Shown here: positions 6,742-6,761 of the stretch, piece by piece
Layout: each line of letters begins with the position of its first letter
How positions within the stretch are numbered: the stretch's first letter is position 1
Source: Desulfuromusa sp.
Lineage (GTDB): Bacteria; Desulfobacterota; Desulfuromonadia; Desulfuromonadales; Geopsychrobacteraceae
Assembly (NCBI GenBank): GCA_029933365.1
Contig: JAOZOH010000140.1
Coordinates: 1 to 6,761 of the forward strand
Reading direction: 5' to 3'
DNA length: 6,761 nt
Notes under the pieces: generated by a model
What the model was told of the DNA's origin: nothing
Database searches by the model: none
Seen by the model: the letters and a program-made list of their open reading frames with translations, nothing else
Translations under genes and position numbers: made by a program

Positions 6742-6761
6742 TGGTCGGAGCGAGAGGATTC
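6742..6761 (-). tRNA. tRNA 3' end, probably tRNA-Pro (partial)
   Basis: On the minus strand the last 20 bases read GAATCCTCTCGCTCCGACCA. This parses exactly as the end of the T-loop (GAAT), the T-stem 3' strand (CCTCT), the 7-base acceptor strand (CGCTCCG), discriminator A and encoded CCA. The implied 5' acceptor strand is CGGAGCG, that is a C1-G72 pair with A73, which in bacteria is typical of tRNA-Pro. The anticodon is outside the window, so the amino acid is an inference. The rest of the gene extends beyond position 6761. Confidence 0.8.

Overview
The window looks like chromosomal DNA of a Gram-negative environmental bacterium, most likely a deltaproteobacterium of the Geobacter/Desulfuromonas/Pelobacter type. 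This is inferred from a GEMM-I (cyclic di-GMP class I) riboswitch, a FapA/DUF342 protein, a cytoplasmic multi-PAS hybrid histidine kinase, and the remembered look of the tRNA 3' end at the right edge. No species can be assigned from sequence alone.

Layout. Left (about 1-970, + strand): debris. An IS5-family transposase remnant (167-445) has an amber codon at position 9 and no catalytic domain. It runs in frame into the C-terminal part of an unrelated, unrecognised protein (446-653) that itself seems to carry a one-base frameshift. The rest of this region is non-coding apart from inverted repeats. Centre (969-6256, - strand): one apparent transcription unit. It begins with a c-di-GMP-I riboswitch (6174-6256) and an intrinsic terminator (6136-6170), followed by an uncharacterised 132-residue protein (6095-5697), a 494-residue FapA/DUF342 protein (5606-4122) and a 1016-residue five-PAS hybrid kinase with a terminal receiver domain (4019-969). 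It closes with a good intrinsic terminator (900-942). Right (6257-6761): an AT-rich spacer with one doubtful short ORF, then a strong terminator (6681-6712) that serves a tRNA reading leftward, whose last 20 bases are at 6742-6761 (probably tRNA-Pro).

How it may work together. The riboswitch carries the three ligand-contact bases expected for c-di-GMP rather than cGAMP. An 8-base segment at the 3' edge of the aptamer, including the ligand-pairing C, is perfectly complementary to the 5' arm of the terminator. That gives a ready-made choice between antiterminator and terminator, so c-di-GMP would control read-through into the unknown protein and probably also FapA and the kinase. The two gene gaps (about 90 and 102 bp) are wide enough for extra promoters, so co-transcription of all three is inferred.
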